Shown here piece by piece: positions 51,844-61,971 of a stretch of DNA of 64,000 bases (its first letter is position 1; each line of letters opens with the position of its first letter). Source of the DNA: Neltuma alba (Eukaryota > Streptophyta > Magnoliopsida > Fabales > Fabaceae); the NCBI RefSeq assembly GCF_004799145.2, contig NW_021634835.1, forward strand, positions 1-64,000. Reading direction: 5' to 3'. A program made the translations under genes and the position numbers. The notes below the pieces were generated by a model. The model made no database searches and was not told where the DNA came from. It saw only the letters and a list, made by a program, of their open reading frames with translations.

Positions 51844-53447
51844 TCAGTGGGAGACACGTATAGAGTGTGGTGGGTTGAGGAACTGAGTCTTTGTTGCTGC
51901 CATTTCATCTATAGTCTGCCATCTCTGCTTTCTCTTCAAATCTTCCTGGCGTGCGGCTGATTCTCTGGCTTTCATGTCTTGGAGGGCCTTGGAATACAGA
52001 ACCGGATCCATGTCTTCCAGCATTAACTTGACACTCTCTGTTAGTTGCCTCACGCTCTTGCTCCAGTGCCACTGCAGGTTCTTCTCCATCCCTTGTACTA
52101 TCACCGGAAATACTTCCACCATCGCCGTCGACGCCATCCTCACGAACTGCTCGTTGTTCCATACATACAGTGCTCGCTCTGCTACCTGCGCCAAATTCTT
52201 ATTTTACCAAAATGAACTTACTCTATGGCTAAGCTTAATAGTTCTTGAATGAAGCAATAAGAATAATGATGATGGAAAGATGGATGACTGACCTGGGAAT
52301 TCCAACTGTTGATGCATTTGGTGATCTGCGTGCATAGGGGCAAAGCCAACTTTCGGTAGTGATCAGGGTCTAAATTCTCGACCAGATCTTCCAACTGCCC
52401 AATCAGCAAAACCTCTTTGTGACAGTTTGTGACGGGCCAATATCTCAGAATCCCTCTGACAACAATCCCCCCTAGCATAGGCTCCTTCTGCACAAACTGC
52501 GACACACAGTAAGCCAATTGCCTATGGTACATTTGCAGCCCTTTGGTCTTGTGCAGAGGAATCAGCACTCTCATCAGGAACAACTTATGCTCTTCCTTTA
52601 GTGGCACCGTAAACCCATTTATTATTGTTCCCCATATCTCCAGCAACTCCGCTATCCCTGCATGCTTCTCTGTCTCGACCGCGTAGTTCAACAGCACATC
52701 GTTCATCGATTTCCTCATGAAGGAACGCTCACAAGTGAACTTGGAATATATCTTGTGGTACACATTTTTCAAGCTCTCCCGTTCCCTTCTGTCTTCAGAC
52801 TGGAATAAAGCTAGGAGCCTGAGAAGGAACGGATGATCTATATACTCCTTCAGGACATTTGGGTCTGTGATCATAACAACCCCGAGAAGAATTTCGTATA
52901 CAATTTGGAGATGTGACCGTATGGGTGAAAATGTGGAGATGGGATCTTCGTCATCGGGCAAGTCTGCGACATCGGAGGGATTTGCCGGAGGAGGGAGTGG
53001 TCGGAACAGATAAGGAGAGATCATCGAAACTAGGGGCTCTAGAACTTTCTCTGGAAGCGGCTTCTTCGATGACTTGATGATAGCGAGAAGCTTACTGAGC
53101 TGGAGGCGCTTGAAGTCCTGCTGTGACGGAGACTCTGAAGTGTCAGTGAAGGTCAACCCGGAGGAGCAGTACGAAACAACACAGAGAATCTCTTCGTTTC
53201 CTGAATTCGGAGAAGATACGATGCCGTTGCTGCCGGGCAACGTCGGCTTCTCCTGCTCAAATAGGTTCTGAAGTGTGATTGAATTCTTCTTTGGGGTAAG
53301 TGTGGTTGGCGATTGATTTCTCTGGGAGCTCATGGTACTCTGTTGCGCCCCTGCTTTCTGTTTGTGTGTTTTGGCAGGACTTTTTGGCGGCGTCTTGCTC
53401 ATATCCCTCACAAGGGCCAACGAGATAGACAACCTGGGAATCTTCAT
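51844..53447 (-). CDS. PP2A regulatory subunit B' (B56 family)
   Basis: A B56-type regulatory subunit that directs the protein phosphatase 2A core enzyme to substrates. Exons on the minus strand: 53447-52293 and 52185-51844, giving 498 aa; starting at the second in-frame ATG (53402) would give 483 aa. The first exon holds an N-terminal Pro/Ser/Thr-rich tail with KTPPKSPAKT, then the HEAT-like B56 core: ISPYLFRPLPPP, FLLRLLALFQSEDRRERESL, VYHKIYSKF, AELLEIWGTIINGFTVPLKEEH and MLGGIVVRGILRYWPVTN. The second exon continues with ALYVWNNEQFV and ends in a basic, Lys/Arg-rich tail. The N-terminus lacks the MFKKI/MFNKI-type start that I associate with several Arabidopsis B' subunits, so the subgroup is uncertain. 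Its 3' end faces that of transportin. Confidence 0.95.
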
Positions 53448-53780
53448 TCAACCTCACTGCTAGTTTTGAGGGTGCAAACAAGAAGGCGACGATACAGATG
53501 CACTCTATGCACAAGAAGCGTCGAAAAGTCCGATGCGTTAGCGAATATATCTTAAAAGCCTCCGCAGTGTAGAGAGTGGTGAGCTAGGGGGAGAAGATGG
53601 TCCGGTATCTTCCTACGTTGTTTCTGCAACTTCCATCTGCGGCGTGTTGCCACGTGGTTTTTCTATGTTTTCCTGAGCCTAGTTCCCATCAACAGGTTGG
53701 ATGGAATTGATTTCATATGTGAATATGTGATGGGTTGGTTGGGTGGGATGAAAGCGAAGCAACAAGACAAACTGCTGATT

Positions 53781-53797
53781 GAGAGAGAGAGAGAGAG

Positions 53798-53833
<36 letters not shown>

Positions 53834-53834
53834 G
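53781..53834. repeat. Compound GA/TA microsatellite
   Basis: A run of about nine GA units passes directly into alternating TA with a short TTTA interruption. It is about 330 bp upstream of the B56 start codon. Confidence 0.9.
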
Positions 53835-54615
53835 TATGCATTGCATGGGTGGCCATGAGTGAAGGTGGGGGCCACAATAACAACGAAAGCGTCGGCTTGT
53901 CAGACAGAAACACAGAACGCTAATGTTGTTTTTCAAATCATTAATGATTGCTTCGGGGCTATGAAACGATTCTCCATGTGCACTGTGCATGGATGGATCT
54001 AATCTGCAATAATAATACTACTAATAACTAAGCCTAAAATCCCCGTACTGAATCGCCTGATTTATCAGAAGATACAAATAAAATTATGATTGCTTGGTGT
54101 CAACAAGATCAATGCATAAACCTAAGAAAAGTAACGGAAGATACCGGCGAGAGCTTGTTTAGAACGTGAATACAACGCGAATAGAAGCAGGGAGATACGT
54201 TAATTAAGGCAAACATAGAAGAGGAGACATGCGTTGGTGGTATGTACGACAAGACAGAAACGAAGATTTACTTACAGGCACAATTGTTGGCAGTCGTCAA
54301 AAGGCATCAACTTGGATGAACATGAGAGGCAGACCGAGATCATCTCCAAAAATATCTTAGAGACGTGTTTACGTCACTGTTGTATTACAATAATGCAGCT
54401 ACTTGTAATTTTATATGATTTTTTAATTGAGAGAAGTGCATAAAGCCACGAGTAATTATGAGCGCAGGGCAGGTGGTTGATGAAATACTTTTCATTTCAA
54501 TGAGAATACATGCTCAGTAAGTTTAAATTTATTTTAAATAATTATTAAATCTTAGGCTCAAAATTGTGAGGACGTTTGCATAAAAGGATGGGAAGAAGCT
54601 TAGTTTTAGAACTTA

Positions 54616-54881
54616 CTCCTCTGGTCCTATTTATAGGGCAGAGAGAGAAGGTTTTTTTTTGTCCTATTTATAAGTCACTTCATTAACTTCTTAGTGTGAA
54701 TGTACTATTTTGTCCTTCATTTATTATAGTGTAAGTAGTTATCTTTTTTGAAAGGAGTATATATTAAATAGAGGTAAAGTTGGAAAGTTGCTATATTTTA
54801 ATGGAGAGTTAATGCAGTTTAAGGTTTTCCTTGGTCTGTGTGAAACATGTTAGAAGTGCCTTATAAATAGGACCAGAGGAG
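54616..54881. mobile_element. Stowaway-type MITE, family C (266 bp)
   Basis: It starts CTCCTCTGGTCCTATTTATA and ends with the exact inverted form TATAAATAGGACCAGAGGAG, flanked by TA. A degraded relative lies at 28571-28813. It sits about 540 bp upstream of the 125-aa gene. Confidence 0.9.
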
Positions 54882-55422
54882 TAACTCTTTTAAATAATAA
54901 TTAAATTAATTTTTTTAACGGAATGAGGTTAGAGACGGTTATTTTGAATTTTGGGTTTTACTAGAATATTAGGATTGGATGTTACCGGGGACATTGGTTT
55001 TTGTGGATTGAAGAAGAGAGCGGATGCAAATAATATGTCGGAGGGAGTTGGTTATGTTTAATTAAAGCTGACAATTCTCAAATCAGACCTGAGCCATGTG
55101 TGTTTATAAACTGAATTTTGCGTGGCAAGTGGTTGCAGAGTGGTTTTGGCAGGCGCCTGGCTTCTCCAAATAGTAGTGCCTCACCAATTCCCCTGCGCCT
55201 CTCTGCTTCACTCGCGCTGCCCTGCCCTTTTCTGTACCAAACAAGCGAACGCATAATTTAATACTCATTCCCATTCCGTCCGTTCATTATAATAATATTA
55301 TTATTATTACGGCGCTTCTCCATTCAATGCAATTCCCCATTCCTACAATTCAACTCCCTCATTCCTCCTTTCGTCTCTGATTCCCAACTCCCCTTCCCCA
55401 TTTCCATGTTTCCAACATAGAC

Positions 55423-55800
55423 ATGATAGCCAGACCGGCGGTCCAGTACACGAGTCTCAGGGATATCATACCACAGCATCTGCCGCCGCCGCCGCCTCCG
55501 ATCGTGTCTCCCGCCTACAATTCCAGCTGGAATGAGATCCCCATCAAGAATCCCCTCGTTAAGCAGGCTGCCCTGGCTTATCTCCAGGCCACGCCCACCC
55601 CGACTGATGTCGCCAGTAAGGGCCTCTTTCACGTGTTGAACGACAGGTGCTTTTGTGGAGACAGAGGAGGCTCCGCATGCTTCGACTGGCTCAACGGCGT
55701 CGTCTTAAAGGCGATCGCCGAATTTTTTGTCAGGCTTTGTGAACTAAGAAGAAGGGATGACAGTGAAGACGCCGACGACGAGGAGGAGATCGTTGACTGA
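55423..55800 (+). CDS. Uncharacterised 125-aa plant protein
   Basis: I do not recognise a named family. The single-exon frame encodes 125 aa with a structured look. A proline run (HLPPPPPPIV, about 19-28) is followed by a Cys-containing segment (NDRCFCGDRGGSACFDWLNG, about 74-93), a short hydrophobic helix (VVLKAIAEFFVRL, about 93-105) and an acidic C-terminus (DDSEDADDEEEIVD). GC content and codon use are higher than in the surrounding DNA, and the open frame ends cleanly before an AT-rich 3' region, which supports a real gene. No signal peptide or clear membrane anchor is seen. The ATG at 55423 is the first of the frame. Confidence 0.7.
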   Translation: MIARPAVQYTSLRDIIPQHLPPPPPPIVSPAYNSSWNEIPIKNPLVKQAALAYLQATPTPTDVASKGLFHVLNDRCFCGDRGGSACFDWLNGVVLKAIAEFFVRLCELRRRDDSEDADDEEEIVD

Positions 55801-56183
55801 GAGACGGACCAGACATCACAATTTACTTTCTTGGAACTTTCCGTTTGACCAGTAGATGAGGTGTTCCGTCCACTGTAAATAGTGACGATCCTTTCTTTTC
55901 TTCCTCTTGAAAAAAAAAAAAAAAAAGATTTGTTCCCCCTGCTGGTCGGTAAGGCAACTGTAAATACTATTTTCCCCCCTACTTCAAAAGTGATTGTTAT
56001 TATCATGAAAGTTTGATTTCATTTAAAAATAATTATCACTTCAATGTTCATTACAATAATGATTATTTATTCCTGATTTTATAGAAAGCAAATATATCTA
56101 ATCCAATAACTAATATAAAGACTTACTAAATCATTTTAACAATTTTTGTTCAAATTGCAATCAAGTTTCAAAGAAAAAATATA

Positions 56184-56454
56184 CTCCTCCGGTCTTTAAT
56201 ACAAGACCCATCTAACTAATTTGATTAGATTAAAGAAGTTAGGTAAGTTAGTTAATTATAAGAAAAGTGACACATTTTTCCCAAAATACCATAATCATCT
56301 TTCTTAATACTCCCTCTCCCTCTTCTACTTGATTATGGGTGAGAGAGTATTTATAGGGGTAATTTAGAAAAAATTGATAAATATGAGAAATGGGTCTTAT
56401 ATTTAGGGCCAAAACCAACTCAAGAATTGGATCCTATATTAAGGACCGGAGGAG
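56184..56454. mobile_element. Stowaway-type MITE, family A copy 3 (271 bp)
   Basis: The ends CTCCTCCGGTCTTTAATACA and AAGGACCGGAGGAG are inverted repeats flanked by TA. It is collinear with 13778-14048 at the same length. Confidence 0.9.
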
Positions 56455-56969
56455 TAATTACTAAAAAATCCTAATAATAACCTAAACAGCCTGTAATGTT
56501 AAATTCTACAATAGAAAATGACAACTTTTAACTTATCACTGAGACTTGTTGGTAGTTTTTTTTTTTTCTTCTTAGAATCTCATTATAATTCTCCCAATAT
56601 TTTTTCTTGAAAAAGAGCATAATAGTTAAGTTTGAAACTTCTTTGTTCCGCAAAACACCCCTACCTTGAGGCTCTTGAACTGTTAAAGGGGGTGTTTTGA
56701 TAAGCTTTTTAACAGTAATTTTACGATGCTTGAGATGAATATATAAAAAGAGTTTTATCTCAACTTAAGTAAAAGCACTTTTTTAAATTGTTTTGAGGGT
56801 TTCCAAACTCATTCAAGGTAAATAAGTAGTGTCTAAGTCCCTTACTGGGTCACTCATTTTTTGCGCATTGGGAAGTGAACATAATTGATGTTAGGATAAT
56901 AGTAGTGTAGAGAATGCTTGAAATTTCAAGTGCAGTAATAAGGACATTTTCAGGTGTTATAAATGGAGT

Positions 56970-57059
56970 TGTGTCTGAAGAGTGTTTGGGATCGATATCC
57001 CCTCCTATTTAGTTTTGTTTATATTTTGGCTTTTGCCTCCTCTGTAACCAAAAAAAAAA
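56970..57059 (+). mobile_element. Very short LINE 3' end with poly(A) tail
   Basis: AAATGGAGT occurs at 56961-56969 and 57060-57068 around about 90 bp that end in CTGTAACC followed by a run of A. The text GGCTTTTGCCTCCTCTGTAACC resembles the 3'UTR end of plant LINEs. A second A-rich run with a repeated GGAGT.GCAT follows at 57064-57107 and may be a tandem duplication of the site. Confidence 0.5.
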
Positions 57060-57845
57060 AAATGGAGTGGCATTTGTACCCCCAAAAAAAAAAAAAAGGA
57101 GTAGCATAGCGCGGTAGCATCCTTAGCCAGGATCAAACCACCTTGAAACTTGAAAGGATCAATCATATATGAAACTTGTGGTGGTAATCTTCATGGCCAG
57201 GGCAGCTACCCGAACTATGGATCGGTGTCTGCTGGGAACAATACCTGGCGTAAAATTTGTGTCGAGAGAGTTGCTTCCTAGTTGAATCTAAGCTTAAATC
57301 TTGTAGGATTGTCTGTTCATAGATTTTAAGGGAAATAGGAGGTGGGTCATGGAACTGGGCTATCACGGACCATGTCTATCAACAGTTTTTTGCAAGACAA
57401 AGCATCAATGATCCACCAAATTAAAGCTGAATGATGTAGGGGGATTGATGGCCCAGACAATGACATCCTAGTTTGTATTTGAACTATATTTTTAAGGATT
57501 GATCTTTGCAGTCCGAAATGAAAAATAGTGGAAAGCAACATTTCCTTCACACATGGTGCTATTGTGTCCAGACTCCAGAGAAATAAATTATCAAGAGCTA
57601 ATTTCCCACTGGTCATTGTCTCGGTTGATTGGATAATGTATAGTATGCTACTCTTTTTTTTTTTTGGTCAGAAAGGTATACTATGCCAGTCTAAATTGCT
57701 TCTAATTAAAAAAAAGCTAATTTGTACATAATTGTTGGGATTGTCTTGATAAGCATAAAGCATGGATATAAAGATTAAGTCTGTCTCACGTAAACTATTT
57801 TTGGCTTCCTATAATAATCGGAAACTAGTATTCGCACGAATGCTA

Positions 57846-58386
57846 TTCTTTCGTTCCTTAAAATAAGACCCATTTAACTAATTTGATTAGATTAAGGAAG
57901 TTAGGTAAGTTAGTTAATTATAAAAAATGTGACACATTTTTCCTAAAACACCATAATCATCTTTCTTAATACCTTTTCTCGTTCTTTTACTTTATTATGA
58001 TCGAGGGAGTATCTATAAAGGTAATTTAGAGAAGGGAAAACCATATCATAGGTACCTCTACTTTCTCTCAATTTTTAATTTGGTACCTATGTGTTTTTCC
58101 TCTTGATTAAACATTTAATTTTTTTTTTAGCAACATTAGCTCTTATAACTTTGTTCTATTGGCATTTTTAGTCTCTATATAAGGATTAATGATGTTAATT
58201 GAGCAAAATTAAAGATTTAGTTAAGAACAAAAAACACATAGGTACCAAATTGAAAATTTACAAAAAATACAAGTACCTCCAATATGGTTTTCCCTTTAGA
58301 GAAAATTGATAAATATGAGAAATGGGTCTTATAGTTAGGATCAAAACCAACTCAACAATTGGGTCCTATATTAAGGACTGGAGGAG
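57846..58386. mobile_element. Stowaway-type MITE, family A copy 4, interrupted
   Basis: The left part (TTCTTTCGTTCCTTAAAATA onwards) and right part (to AAGGACTGGAGGAG, then TA) match family A. It is 541 bp long because a 261-bp element plus a 9-bp duplication sits inside; subtracting those 270 bp leaves exactly the family length of 271 bp. Confidence 0.9.
58034..58294. mobile_element. Mutator-like miniature element nested in a Stowaway
   Basis: The ends GGGAAAACCATAT and ATATGGTTTTCCC are inverted repeats, and the similarity extends to AGGTACCT and its complement. TTTAGAGAA flanks it on both sides (58025-58033 and 58295-58303). The uninterrupted Stowaway at 13778-14048 has the single site TTTAGAGAAAATTG, which serves as the pre-insertion sequence. 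There is no coding capacity. Confidence 0.9.
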
Positions 58387-59559
58387 TATATTAATTTTAT
58401 AAATCCATCCTAATAATCATTCTTGTTTTTATTAGCATATTATATTATAGTTATATATATGTGATAAAATTTTTATTTTACAGATATCTAGATGATTTTT
58501 CAGTTGAATAATACAATATTAGAGAACCATGTATTATTATAATTTAATTTACAATTTAATAAATATATAAAAAATCTGTATACAAGTCCTGTTCCATGTG
58601 ATTGAATTAATATTTTAAGCTGTTCAAGGCGTAAAACTTTACATTGTATATCAAAGCATTCAATCACCCATATGTACAAATCATACACATGCTAGCTGAA
58701 CTTAAATACATAATTGAGACTTCTGAAAGGTGCCATGATTCATATTCAAGACTATAATTAATTTCAAATGGGCCCCGGCTTTTGCAGTATAAATCACCAA
58801 TATCTAAAATTTATTGGTCAGATGTCACCAAAAAAAAAAATTTATTGGTGAGATGACTTGTTGATTGTCTTGTAAATAAAGTGATTGCATTGGCGTACCC
58901 AGCTTTAACCGGGCAGCAATGAATCAATGCACAAACGTTTCTATCGGGGGGGAAAAGAAAAATTGGAAGAAGTCAACTAGCATGAGCAGGTAGGACATTT
59001 TTAGGCTGTCCCTAAGGACTGATGAACGGGGTTCATTTTCCGGCTTCTATAGAATCCGATAGACGCGAGCCTGTAGATATCAGTTTTCTGGACAGAGTCA
59101 CCTCCTACTAAGGAGGTCAAACTATGATAATAGAATGTGGGGATAACTTAAAGGTAAGATTCTCATATCCAAGACTGACAGACAGCCCTATATGGGTTTA
59201 AACATGGTTGAGCAAGTTTTTGACATTCTTCATCAACAAGACAACAACCATTTTGATATCCTTGAGGCGAGCAGAGCCCAAAGGATAAAAAAGTTACGGT
59301 GCTATATATCCTTTCATTCATTACAGTTTACAGATAACAAGACAATTTAAAGGAGGGTGCATTCATCTGAGAACTAAATCCCTACTCCAACCCTCACCTC
59401 ATATAAAGATAGTAAGACAAAAGATTGATATTGGTTGGTGCTATTGATTAGTAATTCTGTTAATTTCTATAGACGGATGAATATACAGATGACTCAAGTG
59501 ATAGAATGTGAAACATACGGCTGTCGCAATTCAGCTACTGCAGCATATGCAAATCACAA

Positions 59560-61971
59560 TCACCAGTAATCACCACAAGAGCAGTGGCCATCTTTGAAGT
59601 GATGGAAGACTTTAGAATCCCCTACTATAATTTCTCTTTTGGTATTCTTCGAAATCTTCTTTACAAATATATGGCAATCTTCACATAGTCTTGTGTTTTT
59701 CCTCACCAGAATAGGATTTCCAATTGTTGTAGATATCAATCCGTAACATATAGCCAATTTTACACTGTGGTTCTTCGGTAAATTTGCTCTTTTTCTAGCC
59801 GCATCTTTTGGCTTGAACTTGGTTAGACTATAGATGCAATTTTCATCACCAGTGTTCCTTAATATAATATCTCGAACATTATGGATCATGTCAGACTCAA
59901 GTTGAGATCTGTCGTCATTTGTAAACCTGTGCAGAGTATGATTAGTCTCTATTATGCTGCAAGCCACTGTTCTGCCTGATCCTTCTTTCTTCATAATAGA
60001 CCTTATGCGTTCCACATCGTCCCACCTACCAGCCTCAGCATACATATTTGAAAGTAAGACGTGACACCCAGTATTATCATGCTCTATCGTGAGGATGCGC
60101 TCAGCAGCAAGTTCAGCTAATTCTAGGTTTCCTTTGTTTCTGCTTGCATTCAACAAAGATCCCCATATCCGGGCTGTAGGCAGTACTGGCATTGCCTCTA
60201 TAAAACTCACGGCCCGATCTAGATCATCAGTTCGACCAATAAGATCGAGCATGCATCCATAGTGCTCTGCCTTAGGCTCTATTCCATAGTCTCGTTTCAT
60301 AGAATTATAGTGCATCCACCCATCATCAACCATGCCAGAATTGCAACAAGATGACAGCAGTGAAACAAAAGTGCTATCGTTGGGCTTGATGCCTTGTCTC
60401 TTCATTTCTGAGAAAAGTTCAACGGACATTTTCCCCATACCATGAATGGCATAAGCCATCATCATAGTGTTCCATGATATGATATCCCTACATGACATTT
60501 GATCAAAAATTTTCCGTGCTGTCCTTATATCTCCAACGCCTGCATACATATAAATAATCGAATTCAAAACAAAGGAATTTGACTGGTATCGTAATTTCAT
60601 GATATAACCATGAATTTGCTTGCCCTCCCTTAATGATGCCAATTCAGCATATGCAGGAAGGATGCTTGAAATGGTTAACGCATCTGGTCTTAGATTTTGG
60701 CTCATCAGTTCTTCAAATAGTTTCAAGGCCTTCTCGTAACGCTTATTTTTCACACACACAGCAATCATGGCATTCAATGTTATCAAGTTCTTGTCCACCA
60801 TTTGATTAAAAATCAGCTCTGCCAATTTCAATACACCAAATTCTCCGTACATGTCAAGCAAAGCAGTTTCTAAAACTGGATGAGGAAGAAAACCTTTCCT
60901 AATAGCAACTCCATGGATAGACTTACCCAGCAAAACACCTCCCAATTGCTCACAGGAAGGAAGCAAATTTATTAGTGTAATATCATCAACTGACAAGTTA
61001 TCAGCCTTGAGCATCTTTTTCATGGAACCCAAAGCCTGAAGTGGTTGACCATTCAGTGCATAGCCACCTATCATTGCATTCCAAGCCACAATATTTCTCA
61101 GACAAATTCTGTCAAAAACACTCTCGGCATAATCTAGCCTTCCGCACCTGCTGTACATGTCAATAAGGGACGTCTGAACCATAACATCGGATTCAAACCC
61201 CAATTTTAGCGCGATGCAATGTGTTTTCTTCCCCATTGACACAGAAACACCCAGAGAGCATGCATTAAGCACATTTATTATGGTGAACCTATCCGGTCGA
61301 ATCTCAGTTTCCAGCATTTCTCGAAAGCAGTTCAATGAGTTCAAATGGTCGTTGACCAAAGAGTATGCACCAATCATAGAATTCCACGAAACCAAATCTC
61401 TCACAGGCATTTCTTCGAAAACCCTTAAAGCTAAATCAACAAGTCCTAGCTTCCCATACATAGCAATAAGAGCGTTGCAAATATAAACATTCGTGTCTAA
61501 TCCCACCTTAAACAACTTGCCGTGAATCTTCTCTCCCAAAGTCGATGCCCCCAAACAGCCACAAGCTTTGATTGCAAACGGGTATGTGAGATTATCCGCA
61601 GGAACCCCTTTAAGCTCCATTCTATGATACAAGTTAAGCGCCTCTAGAAACAACCCTTTATCTGTATAGCCTCTGATCATGACATTCCAAATAAATGTGT
61701 CGAAGTGGTTCATTTTCTCGAACAGAGTGAGTGCGTCTTCCATCGACCCAGAAACTACAGTCTCAACCAGAGCCCTTGTGAGTACAGAATTGGGCGGTCC
61801 CCTAGAAGCTTTGAACTTCTTGGATCGAGCTGGGCGAAACTGTCTGTCAGAGCATCCGGGCTCATTTTCGAGAACGAACTTGCGGTGGGGTTTTCGCTCG
61901 GTGACTTGTTTCTTTTCCGGTGTGATGGAGTTCAAAAAGAAGTTATGGCGGTGGGAAAGCGTTGCAGCCAT
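59560..61971 (-). CDS. Pentatricopeptide repeat protein, PLS-DYW class (At4g35130-like)
   Basis: An organelle RNA-binding protein of the PLS class with E, E+ and DYW extensions; such proteins specify C-to-U editing sites in chloroplast or mitochondrial transcripts. The frame is intronless, 803 aa, as usual for the family. The N-terminus (about 1-55) is basic and fits an organelle targeting peptide. PPR units run from about residue 70 to 600 and show typical motifs such as TFIWNVMIRGYTDKGLF, DLVSWNSMIGAYS and NIVAWNAMIGGYA. The DYW domain keeps the zinc ligands CEDCH and ends HCSCGDYW. The deaminase motif normally written HSEKLA reads HSVKLA here, so the catalytic Glu is absent, and the PG box is weak. 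Overall similarity points to Arabidopsis At4g35130. It may depend on another DYW protein for catalysis. Confidence 0.95.
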   Translation of the reverse strand: MAATLSHRHNFFLNSITPEKKQVTERKPHRKFVLENEPGCSDRQFRPARSKKFKASRGPPNSVLTRALVETVVSGSMEDALTLFEKMNHFDTFIWNVMIRGYTDKGLFLEALNLYHRMELKGVPADNLTYPFAIKACGCLGASTLGEKIHGKLFKVGLDTNVYICNALIAMYGKLGLVDLALRVFEEMPVRDLVSWNSMIGAYSLVNDHLNSLNCFREMLETEIRPDRFTIINVLNACSLGVSVSMGKKTHCIALKLGFESDVMVQTSLIDMYSRCGRLDYAESVFDRICLRNIVAWNAMIGGYALNGQPLQALGSMKKMLKADNLSVDDITLINLLPSCEQLGGVLLGKSIHGVAIRKGFLPHPVLETALLDMYGEFGVLKLAELIFNQMVDKNLITLNAMIAVCVKNKRYEKALKLFEELMSQNLRPDALTISSILPAYAELASLREGKQIHGYIMKLRYQSNSFVLNSIIYMYAGVGDIRTARKIFDQMSCRDIISWNTMMMAYAIHGMGKMSVELFSEMKRQGIKPNDSTFVSLLSSCCNSGMVDDGWMHYNSMKRDYGIEPKAEHYGCMLDLIGRTDDLDRAVSFIEAMPVLPTARIWGSLLNASRNKGNLELAELAAERILTIEHDNTGCHVLLSNMYAEAGRWDDVERIRSIMKKEGSGRTVACSIIETNHTLHRFTNDDRSQLESDMIHNVRDIILRNTGDENCIYSLTKFKPKDAARKRANLPKNHSVKLAICYGLISTTIGNPILVRKNTRLCEDCHIFVKKISKNTKREIIVGDSKVFHHFKDGHCSCGDYW

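Larger units (their letters stand above)
53448..55422. other. Divergent intergenic region
   Basis: Promoters of the B56 gene (-) and the 125-aa gene (+) lie here. It contains a GA/TA microsatellite (53781-53834) and a Stowaway element (54616-54881). The short ORFs at 53679-53990 run through the microsatellite and are not genes. Confidence 0.6.
55801..59559. other. Intergenic region between two converging genes
   Basis: It holds a family A Stowaway (56184-56454), a very short LINE tail (56970-57059) and a second family A Stowaway interrupted by another element (57846-58386). The rest is AT-rich and contains no gene that I can support; the stretch from 58740 to 59559 shows nothing recognisable. 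Confidence 0.65.

Noticed and set aside
7641..53447. Possible functional cluster of phosphatase and proton-pump genes
   Set aside because: PP2C.D acts on the plasma-membrane P-type ATPase, not the V-ATPase, and the genes are spread over 45 kb with unrelated neighbours; chance proximity is the simpler reading.
53679..53990. Open frames through the GA/TA microsatellite
   Set aside because: Translations are mostly microsatellite-encoded Ser-Leu and Tyr-Ile runs.
56513..56600. Similarity to 27449-27525 as a defined transposon
   Set aside because: The shared text is short and AT-rich and I could not find termini or duplications, so it is not listed as an element.
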